A DNA stretch of 64,000 nucleotides from an uncultured Oscillospiraceae bacterium (GTDB taxonomy: Bacteria; Bacillota; Clostridia; Oscillospirales; Acutalibacteraceae): NCBI GenBank assembly GCA_900544375.1, contig UQUZ01000011.1, forward strand, positions 1 through 64,000, written 5' to 3'. The first letter of the stretch is position 1; every line of letters begins with the position of its first letter. A program made the position numbers and the translations under genes. The notes beneath the pieces are model-generated. The model searched no databases. It was not told where the DNA came from and was given only the letters and a program-made list of their open reading frames with translations. Below, one piece after another: positions 14,531 through 24,071 of the stretch.

Positions 14531-15904
14531 TTAGGAAACCGTCACCGGGCATGTAATCGGCGCGCTTTCCTTGCCGAAAGACTCCTGCGCGTAGATCGTT
14601 GCCGTATAGCTGCCGGCAGGCACCGCTTTTAATGCGTCCGCAAGATTCAGCTGCACCGACTTTGACATTTTTCCGATTCCCGCATAGAAATCGCTGATAT
14701 AAATCAGCTCCTCCTTCAGATCTTCCCCTTCACCAAAGGAGACGGCCTTTCCGTTGGAATCAGAAAGCACGATTCGATAAGAATGAACGAAATCCTCATG
14801 CGTAGCCGCAGGGAAGGTTAGCAGCTGCCGTTCCCCTTCCTTGCTGAAGGCGGCCTTTGCATCCTGCGGCCAAGCGGGCGCTTTGCGCTGCTGCGCACGC
14901 GCCTGATCGGTATAAGAAAACTGCGTTTGATCAATCGGGAGCGGTATCACCCAAGGCTCCTTCTCCTCCTGGCCCCCCAGCACGCTATAGCGGCGGATCG
15001 TGATCTGGTTGTCCGCAATCTCCATAATCATGCACATGGGATTCGCCTCCACATCGCCCGGCTCTTCCAACAACGCGCCTTCCTCAAAATCCGTATAGGA
15101 GAGGGATTGCGTATTGATCGCCGTATAAGAGGTTTGAGAAATGGAGCGTTCATCAAGAATGGAGGCGTGCGTGTGCCCTGAAATGGAGATCACCTGCGGA
15201 TATTTCGCAAATAGCGCATCCAGTTTGGAGTCACCGTAGTCGTCGCTGGTGTAGACCGTATCCTTCGGGTTGTTGTGCGTAATGACAAACACAGGCCGGC
15301 TGGGCGCGGCGGCAATCGCCTTTTGGATCTCTTCTTCAGCCCATTCGAGTTTGCCCTCGTATGCGTCATCCTCCATGCTGCCGTTGACCGGGCTCAGGCC
15401 GATAAAATGATAGCCGTTTAACACTTTGTGGGACCATGGCGATTCACCGGTATACTTCTCCATCCGGCGGCGCATCTTGCCCTTGAACGGGATCTCCCAG
15501 CACTTGACGAAATCGCTGAGCCAATAATCGTGGTTGCCCATGATGAACAGCTTCATCGGGCTGCTGTTACCTGGATAAACGCCTTCATAAATATCTTTAA
15601 AATTTTGGTAAGCATCCGCCAGGCCTACATCCGTGTAGTCGCCCGCATGGATGAGCATATGAATCTCCTTCTGCTTGAGAAGTTCCAACGCGCCTTTGAG
15701 GTAGCTGTCATAAACGTCAGACCCACCTTTGGGGGCCAGCTGGGTATCACTGATGATCCCCACGCGCAAAACTTGTGTATCCACTGTTTTTTCCTCCTGT
15801 ATCGGTTTCGGCGAGCAGCCTCCCATTCCCGCACAAAGAAGGCCGGCGAGTGCCAGACTAATCAGTTTGATCAGTCCGGCTCCGGCAACCCATTTTTTCT
15901 TCAT
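14531..15904 (-). CDS. Metallophosphoesterase lipoprotein
   Basis: A 457-residue calcineurin-like phosphoesterase exported as a lipoprotein (lipobox GMGGC, Cys30). The metal ligands follow the family order: SDTQ (about 52-55), GDYTD, GNHDYW, THNN, and GHTHAS. A beta-rich C-terminal domain of about 150 residues (from about 310) probably binds the cell surface or substrate. It would act outside the membrane on a phosphodiester or phosphomonoester that cannot be named. AGGGAGGAA precedes the ATG. It is the last gene in the minus-strand run from alaS and lies 21 nt after the Toprim gene. Confidence 0.9.
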   Translation of the reverse strand: MKKKWVAGAGLIKLISLALAGLLCAGMGGCSPKPIQEEKTVDTQVLRVGIISDTQLAPKGGSDVYDSYLKGALELLKQKEIHMLIHAGDYTDVGLADAYQNFKDIYEGVYPGNSSPMKLFIMGNHDYWLSDFVKCWEIPFKGKMRRRMEKYTGESPWSHKVLNGYHFIGLSPVNGSMEDDAYEGKLEWAEEEIQKAIAAAPSRPVFVITHNNPKDTVYTSDDYGDSKLDALFAKYPQVISISGHTHASILDERSISQTSYTAINTQSLSYTDFEEGALLEEPGDVEANPMCMIMEIADNQITIRRYSVLGGQEEKEPWVIPLPIDQTQFSYTDQARAQQRKAPAWPQDAKAAFSKEGERQLLTFPAATHEDFVHSYRIVLSDSNGKAVSFGEGEDLKEELIYISDFYAGIGKMSKSVQLNLADALKAVPAGSYTATIYAQESFGKESAPITCPVTVS

Positions 15905-15925
15905 TTGTTTCCTCCCTATTTCATG

Positions 15926-16513
15926 CTATTGGCAGCATGATTGAACCGCTTGCTTATATTCGTCGTAGGTCATGAATAAATTCAAAATCTGGACCAGCGC
16001 ATTGGAAGAAAGGTGCTCCGGCAGATGAAGCTGCGAAAGCAGCTTTTTCTTTAGCGCCTTGCTGTTTGGGCGGCCGCTTAGGCCATCCTCATATAAGTCG
16101 TTTTTCGTAATTTTACGCCCGGGCTCTACCGCCTCTTCACAGGTAATCCCCGCGCGCTCCAGGCTCTCCATCAGGATTTTAGAGGGAATCCCCTCCACGC
16201 CCAGCTTTCCCTCCTGCGAGGGCGCGCTTTTGCGCTTCTCCTTGCCGATGATATCCGGGATATAAGCATGGATCACCTTATCCTGCGGCAGACTCCCGCC
16301 AATATAGGAGCGGATTTTAAAACCCGCAGAATCACTATCCGTAAGGATAACAATTCCCCTGGTCTGCGCCAGTCGGCGAATCAGCGCCATCTTTTCTTTA
16401 TTTTTAAAAATACCGAACCCATCGGTTTGAATAATCACTGTGTCGAGCAGGGAGGACAGCTTGATCTTATCATACTTCCCCTCCACGATCACAGCTTGTT
16501 TGATACGGATCAT
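15926..16513 (-). CDS. Toprim-domain protein, RNase M5-like (DUF4093)
   Basis: A 195-residue protein with an N-terminal Toprim fold: the catalytic glutamate in QAVIVEGKYDK, and the DxD in VILTDSDSAGFKIR (about 55-68). The basic C-terminal half contains KITKNDLYEDGLSGR. This is the pattern of RnmV-related proteins of Clostridia; true RnmV matures 5S rRNA, and whether this homologue does so here is inference. The start at 16513 is the first methionine that directly precedes the Toprim fold; the ribosome site AAAGGATGG is rather far (about 12 nt), so expression may be low. It lies 70 nt after holA. Confidence 0.8.
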   Translation of the reverse strand: MIRIKQAVIVEGKYDKIKLSSLLDTVIIQTDGFGIFKNKEKMALIRRLAQTRGIVILTDSDSAGFKIRSYIGGSLPQDKVIHAYIPDIIGKEKRKSAPSQEGKLGVEGIPSKILMESLERAGITCEEAVEPGRKITKNDLYEDGLSGRPNSKALKKKLLSQLHLPEHLSSNALVQILNLFMTYDEYKQAVQSCCQ

Positions 16514-16583
16514 GATTGCAGGACCATCCTTTTTCTCTGAACCCTTTGCATGAGCGGGCAGGGGGCAGCCGCGATTTGTGCCC

Positions 16584-17624
16584 TCATCCACTGGCGACAC
16601 ATTGCAGCCGGAGCATCGCCTCTTCCAGCACAAGCCGTTTCTCAGCCCGTGTGCTTTTGAGCGCCTCGTCCGCTTCGCTCAATATGTCGAGGCACGTCCC
16701 AAGCTGGGCAAGCGTCAGGTGGGAAGCATCCTGCGCGGCATACCGCAGCCGGAACTCCCGGCCTTTGTAATTGAATGCTTGCGCCACGGCCTCCACACGC
16801 TCCCCGGAGGCGAGAGCCGCCTTAGCGCGATACATATCGACATAGGAGGAAATCAGCGCGCCGGCGATCATAACCGGCTCCGTTTTCTGCGCAAATAGCG
16901 CATCCAGCATCCCGTAGGCATCGGCATATTTACCGCGCAAAAGTGCTTTGACCATATCAAAGGCCGTTGCCTCCACGCTTTTAATGCACACGGCGTCGAT
17001 ATCCCTTTGCGTAATCTCCCGCCCCGCCGCATAGGCGCAGAGTTTATCGAGCTCGTTGATCAGGAGGTTCAGATCGCTGCCGGAATAGGCGACAAGGTAG
17101 GAAGCCGCCTCCAACGGCAAGCTTCCGCCGCGCTTTTTTGCACTCGCACAAAGCTGGCGCGTGAGCTCCACGCTGGTACGGCGGCTGAGGCGGACGGCAG
17201 CACCGCTCTTTGCAAACAGCTTGATAATCCCCTGCCAATCTTTATTCTGCTTAGGGGCCACCTCGACCGTATCCATCCAAAACACCACAGAGCAGGTGCC
17301 CGGCGGATTTGAGAGAAAGGCCTCCAACTTTTCCCGCTGTGCACCTTTGAGCGCCTTCAGGTCAAAATCCCGCACGAGCACACAGGTGCGCTCCGCCATC
17401 ATGGGCAGTTGCTCCGCCGCGTCGGCAATTTCGTCCAATGAGGTCTCCTTGCCCTCCAACTTGTGCAGATTGAATGTTTCAAACCCTTTGGCAACCGATT
17501 TTTCCGCAATCAGCCCCGCGTAATACTGCTTTAAAAACGCCTCTTCCCCATATAGCAGATATACGGGTGAAAACATGCCGTTGGCAATCTGCTTTTTGAG
17601 CTCTTTCTCAGTGATTTCCGCCAT
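16584..17624 (-). CDS. holA: DNA polymerase III subunit delta
   Basis: A 346-residue clamp-loader delta subunit that opens the beta clamp during loading. Typical blocks are SPVYLLYGEEAFLKQYYAG at the N-terminus, the degenerate AAA+ region with FWMDTVEVAPKQNK, GGSLPLEAASYLVAYSGSDL and the C-terminal clamp-loader collar ending VLEEAMLRLQ. The length is right. GGAGGG sits 8 nt before the ATG. It follows comEC by 28 nt, an arrangement common in Firmicutes. Confidence 0.95.
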   Translation of the reverse strand: MAEITEKELKKQIANGMFSPVYLLYGEEAFLKQYYAGLIAEKSVAKGFETFNLHKLEGKETSLDEIADAAEQLPMMAERTCVLVRDFDLKALKGAQREKLEAFLSNPPGTCSVVFWMDTVEVAPKQNKDWQGIIKLFAKSGAAVRLSRRTSVELTRQLCASAKKRGGSLPLEAASYLVAYSGSDLNLLINELDKLCAYAAGREITQRDIDAVCIKSVEATAFDMVKALLRGKYADAYGMLDALFAQKTEPVMIAGALISSYVDMYRAKAALASGERVEAVAQAFNYKGREFRLRYAAQDASHLTLAQLGTCLDILSEADEALKSTRAEKRLVLEEAMLRLQCVASG

Positions 17625-17652
17625 CGTTCAACCCTCCTTCGATTTTAATTGC

Positions 17653-19857
17653 TCAAGGCAGCCGTTTGATATCCAGACTTTTCGCACCATCCGTCCGAAT
17701 ACGCAACGCGCCTTTCCCGCCTGTGGCAAAGGCCTTTCTGCCATTTTGGGCGTATGCGCGCGCCGTGTTCCATACACGGTCGCCCTCGCCGGAAAACAGA
17801 GTCACCCCCGCATGAAGGCCTTTCGGCCCCTGCGCGCGGCAAAAGGCCACCGGCGCGCAGATCCAACCTTCCGGCAGCCGGGATACATCGCCGCCTGGGC
17901 AGAAAGAAAGGAAAAATCGCTGCGTTCCAATCTCCAACAGGGCGCAGGAAAGCGTACCCTGCGTGATATATTCCAGCGTAACGTCGTCCCACAACCGCAC
18001 CCGGCCCGCTCCCGCAGCTATTACATGCGTGCCATCCGGCAGCTCATGAACCGTTTCGGCGCAAACAACCGTTTTGGCCGGAACAGTCTCCAGAAGCTGA
18101 CCGGCAGCGGAAGCCTCCGTCTGTGCGGCACGGGGTAAAAACAATAGATCCAACGCATCAATATTCTGCGATTGCAGCACCGCGGCCACCTGCGCCGCAG
18201 CATCGTAATCGCCGCCACATCCGATCACAGCAGCCCGGCGCCCGCGGGTCAGCACAATTGCCGTGCCGTTGCCCACATCCGCCAGCGTGATGGCCGTCAG
18301 GTTGCGTCCCATTAAGGTGTAAGAAAAAATACCTGCCAAAAGCGCAAAGGCGCAACACAGCGCCGCCAACCGGGCGAGATGTTTCGTCCGATTCCGGTCA
18401 AGCAATACGATTGCAAATAACACCGCCGATCCAGCGAGCCATAGCGCCGGAGCGCCCGGCTCCAGCGAAACGCTTGCGAACGGAAGCTTAGAAAGCAGGG
18501 CCGTCCCACCCAACAAATATTGGGAAAGCAAGCCGCCGATCAATGCAAATGGATAGGCGAGGAATGAAAAAATCCACGCATGCGAAAACGCTGCGCACAG
18601 GCCGGCGCAGAGCATCGCCGCCCCGCCTGCATTAACAAACAGCAGGTTGGCGAGAGGCGCAATCAGAGAAACCTGCCCAAGCGCCAAGATACTCACCGGC
18701 AGCGTAAACACAATGGCAGAGAGCGTGACCGCCAAAAGCCCTGCCAGCCCCTTGCATGCTTTGCGCAGGAATCCGGCAGGCATCTGTTGCGCCGGGCGCT
18801 CCAGCACACGCGCAAAAGGCTTTTGCAGCAGCAGAATCCCGGCGGTTGCGCTGAAGGAAAGCAACATGCCGAGGTCCGCCGCGGCAAAGGGATTGGCAAA
18901 CAAGATCACCAGCGCTGCAAGGCCGAGCGAATTAAGGGAATCCGGCTCCCGCCGCAAGAGAAAACCACCCAGATATAAAAGCATCATGATCCCTGCCCGC
19001 GTGACAGACGGGGAAAAACCGGCCAGCCCCATGAAAAATAGGACAAATCCCATCGAGCAGGCAGCCGACACACGGCGGCTCCATTTTAGCTTTTGCAGCA
19101 TGCGAAAAAGGAACATCGCCCACAACGACGTATGCAGGCCCGATACAGCCAGCAGATGTGAAACGCCGCAGATACGAAAATTCCGGATGGCAGTTTCCGA
19201 AACAGGAGCCGTCTCCCCCAGCAGCATCCCGCCCAGGAGCTTCCCTTCTTCCCCTGGCAAATACCGATTGAGAGCAGCCAGCATCCCTTTGCGCATTTCC
19301 AGCAGGCGGCAGGCAAGAGAAACATTTTCTCGCGGCGTCACCGTGATGGGCTCATAGGTGCTGCCGCGCAGAAAAATCCCTTTCGCCCGGTAAGAGCGGC
19401 GCGCGGCCTCGCTTTCGCCCAACGCATCGATCCGCAGGGTTGCTTCTACCGTATCATACGGCTCGGCGGGAAGCGGCGTTTTCCCGGAATAGCGTAGCCG
19501 AAAGCGCACCTTTTCCCCGCCCGCCTTTGTCACAAGCAGGATGGTGTAATGCCTGCCATTCCGGCTTTCCGTCAAAGAAACCACCTGCGCGGTGATCGGC
19601 AGCGTCTTTCCCGCAAAGGATTCGACCGGCTCCAGCACGAGCTTTGTCTGCGCCCCGATAAGCAGGCTTGCTGCCAGCACGGACAGGCACACCGCCTCAA
19701 GCAACCGCTCCCTGCGCACCCTTGGAATGCATAAAAACAGCAACAGAAGGCAGAGGGATACAAGCCCTCCCGCGATTGCGGCCCACAGGCCGTAAATGCA
19801 GAAGAGGATCAGCGCGCTGAAAAACGACAAGCCCACCCAGGCCATCGGCCGTTTCAT
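17653..19857 (-). CDS. comEC: ComEC/Rec2-type DNA uptake channel with degenerate nuclease domain
   Basis: A 734-residue polytopic membrane protein. The N-terminus has the short transmembrane pair and the OB-like DUF4131 domain, followed by the Competence domain with about 8-9 helices (GVSHLLAVSGLHTSLWA is the family hallmark). The C-terminal part corresponds to the metallo-beta-lactamase-like nuclease domain, but the usual DVGQGD and HxHxDH motifs are replaced by DVGNGT and LPRAAQTEA. The domain cannot bind metal in the usual way, so it may only be structural. AGGAG precedes the start. It sits between a phosphoribosyltransferase gene and holA. Confidence 0.9.
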   Translation of the reverse strand: MKRPMAWVGLSFFSALILFCIYGLWAAIAGGLVSLCLLLLFLCIPRVRRERLLEAVCLSVLAASLLIGAQTKLVLEPVESFAGKTLPITAQVVSLTESRNGRHYTILLVTKAGGEKVRFRLRYSGKTPLPAEPYDTVEATLRIDALGESEAARRSYRAKGIFLRGSTYEPITVTPRENVSLACRLLEMRKGMLAALNRYLPGEEGKLLGGMLLGETAPVSETAIRNFRICGVSHLLAVSGLHTSLWAMFLFRMLQKLKWSRRVSAACSMGFVLFFMGLAGFSPSVTRAGIMMLLYLGGFLLRREPDSLNSLGLAALVILFANPFAAADLGMLLSFSATAGILLLQKPFARVLERPAQQMPAGFLRKACKGLAGLLAVTLSAIVFTLPVSILALGQVSLIAPLANLLFVNAGGAAMLCAGLCAAFSHAWIFSFLAYPFALIGGLLSQYLLGGTALLSKLPFASVSLEPGAPALWLAGSAVLFAIVLLDRNRTKHLARLAALCCAFALLAGIFSYTLMGRNLTAITLADVGNGTAIVLTRGRRAAVIGCGGDYDAAAQVAAVLQSQNIDALDLLFLPRAAQTEASAAGQLLETVPAKTVVCAETVHELPDGTHVIAAGAGRVRLWDDVTLEYITQGTLSCALLEIGTQRFFLSFCPGGDVSRLPEGWICAPVAFCRAQGPKGLHAGVTLFSGEGDRVWNTARAYAQNGRKAFATGGKGALRIRTDGAKSLDIKRLP

Positions 19858-19893
19858 CCGCCATCAGCTCCTGTCCGGATTCAAGCAAAGCAT

Positions 19894-20433
19894 TTATTTA
19901 AAGAAGAGCGGCAATTCCTCAAGGAAGATGATATCCTTCCGTTTTGCTGCGTCCCCTTCGGCGAGAACGGCGGCCTTGCCGACGATCTGCGCGTCAAATT
20001 TTGTGAGCAGCGCCTCCACGGCGGAGAGGGATTCCCCTGTGCTGATGACGTCGTCAAGAATCAGCACGCGCTTGCCGCGCATGCGCTCGCCTTCCGCTTC
20101 GTCAAGGAAGAGCGTCTGCATCGAATCCGTCGTGATGGAGCGCACGTGCACGGAAACCGGGTTTTTCATGTAAAGCTTCGCGCCCTTGCGAGCAATGATA
20201 TAGGGCTTTCCACTCTGGCGTGAAAGCTCATAGGCCAAAGGGATACCCTTTGCCTCAGGCGTAAGGATATAGTCGAACGCAGGGCACTTTGCAAGCAGCT
20301 CCGCGCAGGCCGCGACCGTCATTTCCACATCGCCAAAAATGATAAAGGCCGCGATATCCAGCTTATCGTTGACCGGGCAGAGCGGTAACTCCCGCTCAAG
20401 GCCTGCAATCTTCATGCGGTAAGTTTCAGCCAT
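19894..20433 (-). CDS. Phosphoribosyltransferase (adenine PRTase-like)
   Basis: A 179-residue type I phosphoribosyltransferase. The PRPP loop VLILDDVISTGESLSAVE is complete, and YILTPEAKGIPLAYELSRQ with PYIIARKGAKLYM matches the adenine/xanthine PRTase group, which converts a purine base and PRPP to the nucleotide. It is closest in layout to Apt, but the exact base is not certain. The start at 20433 follows AAGGAGA by about 8 nt; a longer frame lacks a site. It is 42 nt after the HIT gene. Confidence 0.85.
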   Translation of the reverse strand: MAETYRMKIAGLERELPLCPVNDKLDIAAFIIFGDVEMTVAACAELLAKCPAFDYILTPEAKGIPLAYELSRQSGKPYIIARKGAKLYMKNPVSVHVRSITTDSMQTLFLDEAEGERMRGKRVLILDDVISTGESLSAVEALLTKFDAQIVGKAAVLAEGDAAKRKDIIFLEELPLFFK

Positions 20434-20475
20434 TATTATCTTCTCCTTTTCGCCGGAATGCCGGCACACATTCGA

Positions 20476-20814
20476 TCAGCCCGCGGGCCAGGTGAATTCC
20501 CGGCCGCCCATCAGATGAAAATGCAGGTGCTTGACCGTCTGCCCCGCGATATCGCCACAGTTGTTGACCACGCGGAAGCCCTCTTCAAGCCCCAACTCCT
20601 TGGAAAGCTTTGCAATTACCTCAAAGATATGCGCGATCACCGCGCTGTTTTCCGGCGTGATCACCGCAGCGGACGGGATATGCTCCTTGGGAATAATCAG
20701 CACATGCACAGGAGCCTGCGGCTCTACATCGTAAAACGCACAGACCGTGTCATCCTCATAAACCTTTTTCGATGGGATTTCTCCACTGAGAATTTTGCAG
20801 AAGATGCAGTCCAT
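20476..20814 (-). CDS. HIT-family nucleotide-binding hydrolase
   Basis: A 112-residue HinT-like protein that hydrolyses nucleoside phosphoramidates or similar. MDCIFCKILSGEIPSKKVYED is the standard N-terminus with a CxxC, and the histidine triad HLHFHLMGG is near the C-terminus. The ATG at 20814 is favoured because AAAGGA lies just upstream; the ATG two codons earlier overlaps that site. It is co-directional with and close to alaS. Confidence 0.95.
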   Translation of the reverse strand: MDCIFCKILSGEIPSKKVYEDDTVCAFYDVEPQAPVHVLIIPKEHIPSAAVITPENSAVIAHIFEVIAKLSKELGLEEGFRVVNNCGDIAGQTVKHLHFHLMGGREFTWPAG

Positions 20815-20864
20815 AACCATCCATCCTTTCTATCATCATATCAAATTGATTCAAGGGAAGGCAA

Positions 20865-23504
20865 TCAAGCCTTCAGCATGCCGGCAAGCGTGCTGGACGC
20901 GGCTGCCAGTGCCGCCTCTACTTTAGAGGCATCCTTGCCGCCCGCCATGGCCGCATCCGGTTTTCCGCCGCCGGAGCCACCCGCCGCCTTCGCCACCGCG
21001 CGCACCAGATTGCCCGCATGCGCACCCGCCTGTACAGCGCCCTTAGCGCAGGAAGCTGCGAAGTTGACGCTGCCTTTTTCCGTTTGTACTGCCGCGAGAA
21101 CACAGACGATTGTTTCCGCCTCATTTTTCACCGTTTCACATAACGCGCGCAGCGCATCGGGCGCCATATTGTCAAACCGTGCTGTTACCAGCTGGAGCTC
21201 TCCAACCGGTTGGGCCTGTGCAAAAAGCTCCTTCGCACGCCGCGCCGCTATGGTATCATTGAGGCGCGCAACCTCCCGCTGGGCCTCTTTGAGCTCGGCG
21301 GAGAGCTGCTGCGCTCGCTCGGCCACCTGGGAAACGTTGTTGGCCTTCATCGCCTGTGCTGCGCTGTGCAGAAGCGCTTCATCCCGATACAGGCATTCAA
21401 GCACACCCGCTCCGGTCACGCCCTGAATCCGGCGTACACCCGCCGCAACAGAGGATTCCGCCACAATCTTGAATAGCCCTAACTGCGCTGTATTCTCCAC
21501 ATGCGTGCCGCCGCACAGCTCAGTGGAAAAATCCCCTGCCTGCACCACGCGGACGGTAGCTCCATACTTTTCGCCAAAAAGCGCCATCGCGCCCTGCTGT
21601 TTGGCCTCTTCCAGCGGCATCTCCCGCGTGGTGACCGGCAAAGCCGCAAGGATCGTTTGATTGACGAGCTCCTCCACCTGCCGGATCTCCTGCGGCGTCA
21701 TCGCCTCGAAATGCGAGAAGTCAAACCGCACCTCTTTGCTGTTAACCATCGAGCCCGCCTGTTCCACATGGTTGCCAAGCGTTTTGCGCAGAGCCGCCTG
21801 CAAAAGATGGGCTGCCGTATGGTTGCGCATCGTGGCGCGACGGGTGTTTTCGTCCACGCGTGCCGTCACGCTGCCCAGGGAGGCAAGCGCGCCGGATTCC
21901 ACCATGCCATGGTGCAAAAATACGCCGCCCGGCGTTTTCGTCGTATGGGTCACGCGGAAGGTAAACTCCCCGTTTTCGATCATGCCCGCATCGCCGGCCT
22001 GGCCGCCGCTCTCCGCATAAAACGGCGTGCGGTCAAGCACCAGCACGGCCTGCTCGCCGGCAGAAAGATATTCTGCTGGCGAGCCATCCTTCACAGCGGC
22101 GAGCAGCGAGCCTTCCGCACAGAGCGTTTCATAGCCCACAAACTGCGTGGCCGGCAAATCGCCATGCGCGCCGCCGGTAGCCTTCCAGGCATCCGCGCCC
22201 GCATCCTTGCGGGCTTCCCGCGCACGCTTACGCTGCTCGGCAATTAATTCATGAAAGCGCGCTTCATCTACATCCATGCCGCGCTCTGCAAGAATTTCCC
22301 GCGTTAGGTCCAGAGGGAAGCCATAGGTATCGGAGAGCTTAAAGGCGTCCTCCCCGCTCATCGTGCTGCCCGTGCCGGAGGCAATCATCCGATCCAACAG
22401 AATGAGCCCTGTGTCGATCGTTTTGCCAAAGCTTTCCTCTTCCTTGCGGATTACCTTTTTGATAAATGCACGCTTTTCCGCAAGCACCGGATAAGCGCTT
22501 TCATTCACTTCAATCACCGTTTCACACACATCCGCCAAAAACGGCTCCTTGATCCCCAGCAGCCTGCCGTGGCGCGCCGCGCGGCGCAGCAGCCTACGCA
22601 GCACATATCCGCGGCCTTCGTTGGAGGGCATCACGCCATCGCCGATCAAAAAAGTGGTGGAGCGGATGTGATCGGTAATCACGCGCAGAGAAACATCGTT
22701 TTTCGCATCTTCCCCATATTTCACACCCGCAATGCGCATAATATGCCCCATAATGCGCTGCATTGTATCGATTTCAAAAATATTATCCACATTCTGCACC
22801 ATACAGGCGAGGCGTTCAATGCCCATGCCGGTATCAATATTGGGGTGCTCCAACCGCGTATAATTGCCGTTGCCGTCGTTTTCAAACTGCGTGAATACCA
22901 GGTTCCAGATTTCTACAAAGCGGTCGCATTCGCATCCTACGCCGCAATCCGGCGAACCGCAGCCGTAGCTCTCTCCCCGGTCGAAATGCAGCTCCGAGCA
23001 GGGGCCGCAAGGGCCGGAACCATGCTCCCAGAAGTTATCCGCCTTGCCCATGCGCTTGACGTGAGACGGTTCAAGGCCAACCTCCTTCGTCCAGATCTCA
23101 TAGGCCTCCTGATCCTCCTCATAAACAGTGACATAAATCCGATCGGCGGGCATGCCGACCACCTGCGTAAAAAATTCCCACGCCCAGGTGATGGCCTCCC
23201 GCTTAAAATAATCGCCGAAAGAGAAATTGCCTAGCATCTCAAAAAAGGTGCCGTGGCGAGAGGTTTTCCCCACATTTTCAATATCCGGCGTGCGCACACA
23301 CTTCTGGCAGGTCGTCACGCGTTTGCTCGGCGGCGTTACCTCGCCGGTAAAAAACTTTTTCATCGGCGCCATGCCGGAGTTGATGAGCAGCAGGCTCTTA
23401 TCCCCCTGCGGGACGAGCGAAAAGCTCGGCATGCGCAGGTGGCCCTTGCTCTCAAAAAAGCGTAGGTATTTTTCACGAAGATCGTTTAGCCCGGTCCATT
23501 CCAT
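20865..23504 (-). CDS. alaS: Alanyl-tRNA synthetase
   Basis: An 879-residue class II synthetase charging tRNA-Ala. In order are the catalytic core with RMPSFSLVPQGDKSLLLINSG-type motif 1, the editing domain with the HxxxH (NHTAAHLLQAAL) and the zinc-binding CGGTHVENT, and the C-terminal DHHA1 domain ending in GGSGGGKPDAAMAGG. The length is normal. The ATG at 23504 lies 6 nt after TGAGGTG. Expression is controlled by the T-box leader upstream. It heads the long minus-strand gene run. Confidence 0.98.
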   Translation of the reverse strand: MEWTGLNDLREKYLRFFESKGHLRMPSFSLVPQGDKSLLLINSGMAPMKKFFTGEVTPPSKRVTTCQKCVRTPDIENVGKTSRHGTFFEMLGNFSFGDYFKREAITWAWEFFTQVVGMPADRIYVTVYEEDQEAYEIWTKEVGLEPSHVKRMGKADNFWEHGSGPCGPCSELHFDRGESYGCGSPDCGVGCECDRFVEIWNLVFTQFENDGNGNYTRLEHPNIDTGMGIERLACMVQNVDNIFEIDTMQRIMGHIMRIAGVKYGEDAKNDVSLRVITDHIRSTTFLIGDGVMPSNEGRGYVLRRLLRRAARHGRLLGIKEPFLADVCETVIEVNESAYPVLAEKRAFIKKVIRKEEESFGKTIDTGLILLDRMIASGTGSTMSGEDAFKLSDTYGFPLDLTREILAERGMDVDEARFHELIAEQRKRAREARKDAGADAWKATGGAHGDLPATQFVGYETLCAEGSLLAAVKDGSPAEYLSAGEQAVLVLDRTPFYAESGGQAGDAGMIENGEFTFRVTHTTKTPGGVFLHHGMVESGALASLGSVTARVDENTRRATMRNHTAAHLLQAALRKTLGNHVEQAGSMVNSKEVRFDFSHFEAMTPQEIRQVEELVNQTILAALPVTTREMPLEEAKQQGAMALFGEKYGATVRVVQAGDFSTELCGGTHVENTAQLGLFKIVAESSVAAGVRRIQGVTGAGVLECLYRDEALLHSAAQAMKANNVSQVAERAQQLSAELKEAQREVARLNDTIAARRAKELFAQAQPVGELQLVTARFDNMAPDALRALCETVKNEAETIVCVLAAVQTEKGSVNFAASCAKGAVQAGAHAGNLVRAVAKAAGGSGGGKPDAAMAGGKDASKVEAALAAASSTLAGMLKA

Positions 23505-23542
23505 TTGCAGCACCTCAATCTTAAATTCTCTGAAAAATAAAC

Positions 23543-23646
23543 AATAGTCGGTAGTTGTGTGTTCCCGGTAGGAGCGTGCATCTCTTTCATCTGTGGGGTT
23601 ACAGAAGGTTTTGCTTTATTACTCTCTCCGCTTCGTAATAAAAAAA
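23543..23646. repeat. 104-bp dispersed repeat, copy A (in alaS leader)
   Basis: This stretch begins AATAGTCGGTAG and ends CTTCGTAATAAAAAAA. It has the same length as, and clear similarity to, 53596-53699, and its first part matches 27396-27410. It lies between the T-box terminator and the alaS start codon. Confidence 0.65.
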
Positions 23647-23875
23647 CGCCTTTCGTACAAATTGGGACGGATCACTCCGCGGTACCACCCAAATTGTGCA
23701 AAAAGCACCTCTCCATTCCCTTAACGCGGGGTACGCGCTGCTCCTCGCAGCGGGCTCCGGGGCGGCACGCCGTGTATTCGCCGCAGAAAGCCTCGCAGCC
23801 TGAGGGCCTTCCTCTCTGATGGCGGGAAACCACACGGTTGATTCCCTTCAAAGCCTGTTGACTATTATTGTATCA
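23640..23875 (-). ncRNA. T-box riboswitch leader (tRNA-Ala responsive)
   Basis: On the minus strand the invariant T-box sequence GGGTGGTACCGCGG is at 23677-23690, within the arms CACAATTTGGG and CCCAATTTGT that form the antiterminator/terminator region, followed by GGCG and a run of T (23640-23646). The stem I region covers about 23760-23860. Uncharged tRNA would prevent termination and switch alaS on. Alanine specificity is inferred from the downstream gene. Confidence 0.93.
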
Positions 23876-23904
23876 ATTATAGCGTGAATGAAAGGGATTG
23901 TCAA
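23876..23904 (-). promoter_or_regulatory. Sigma-A promoter of T-box-alaS
   Basis: On the minus strand: perfect TTGACA (23899-23904), 17-nt spacer, perfect TATAAT (23876-23881). Confidence 0.93.
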
Positions 23905-24071
23905 TGCGAGACGGCCGCATTTGTGGAGGAAAGCACAGCCTAATAGCAGGCATTTCATCCGCTTTCGCAACACACATCTACAATAAAAGCAGGCTCCTTT
24001 TGCCCAATCCCAAACCCTATTATGAAGGCTGTAGAAAAAAGAATTTCCTCCAAGGGCGCATCATTGCACGG

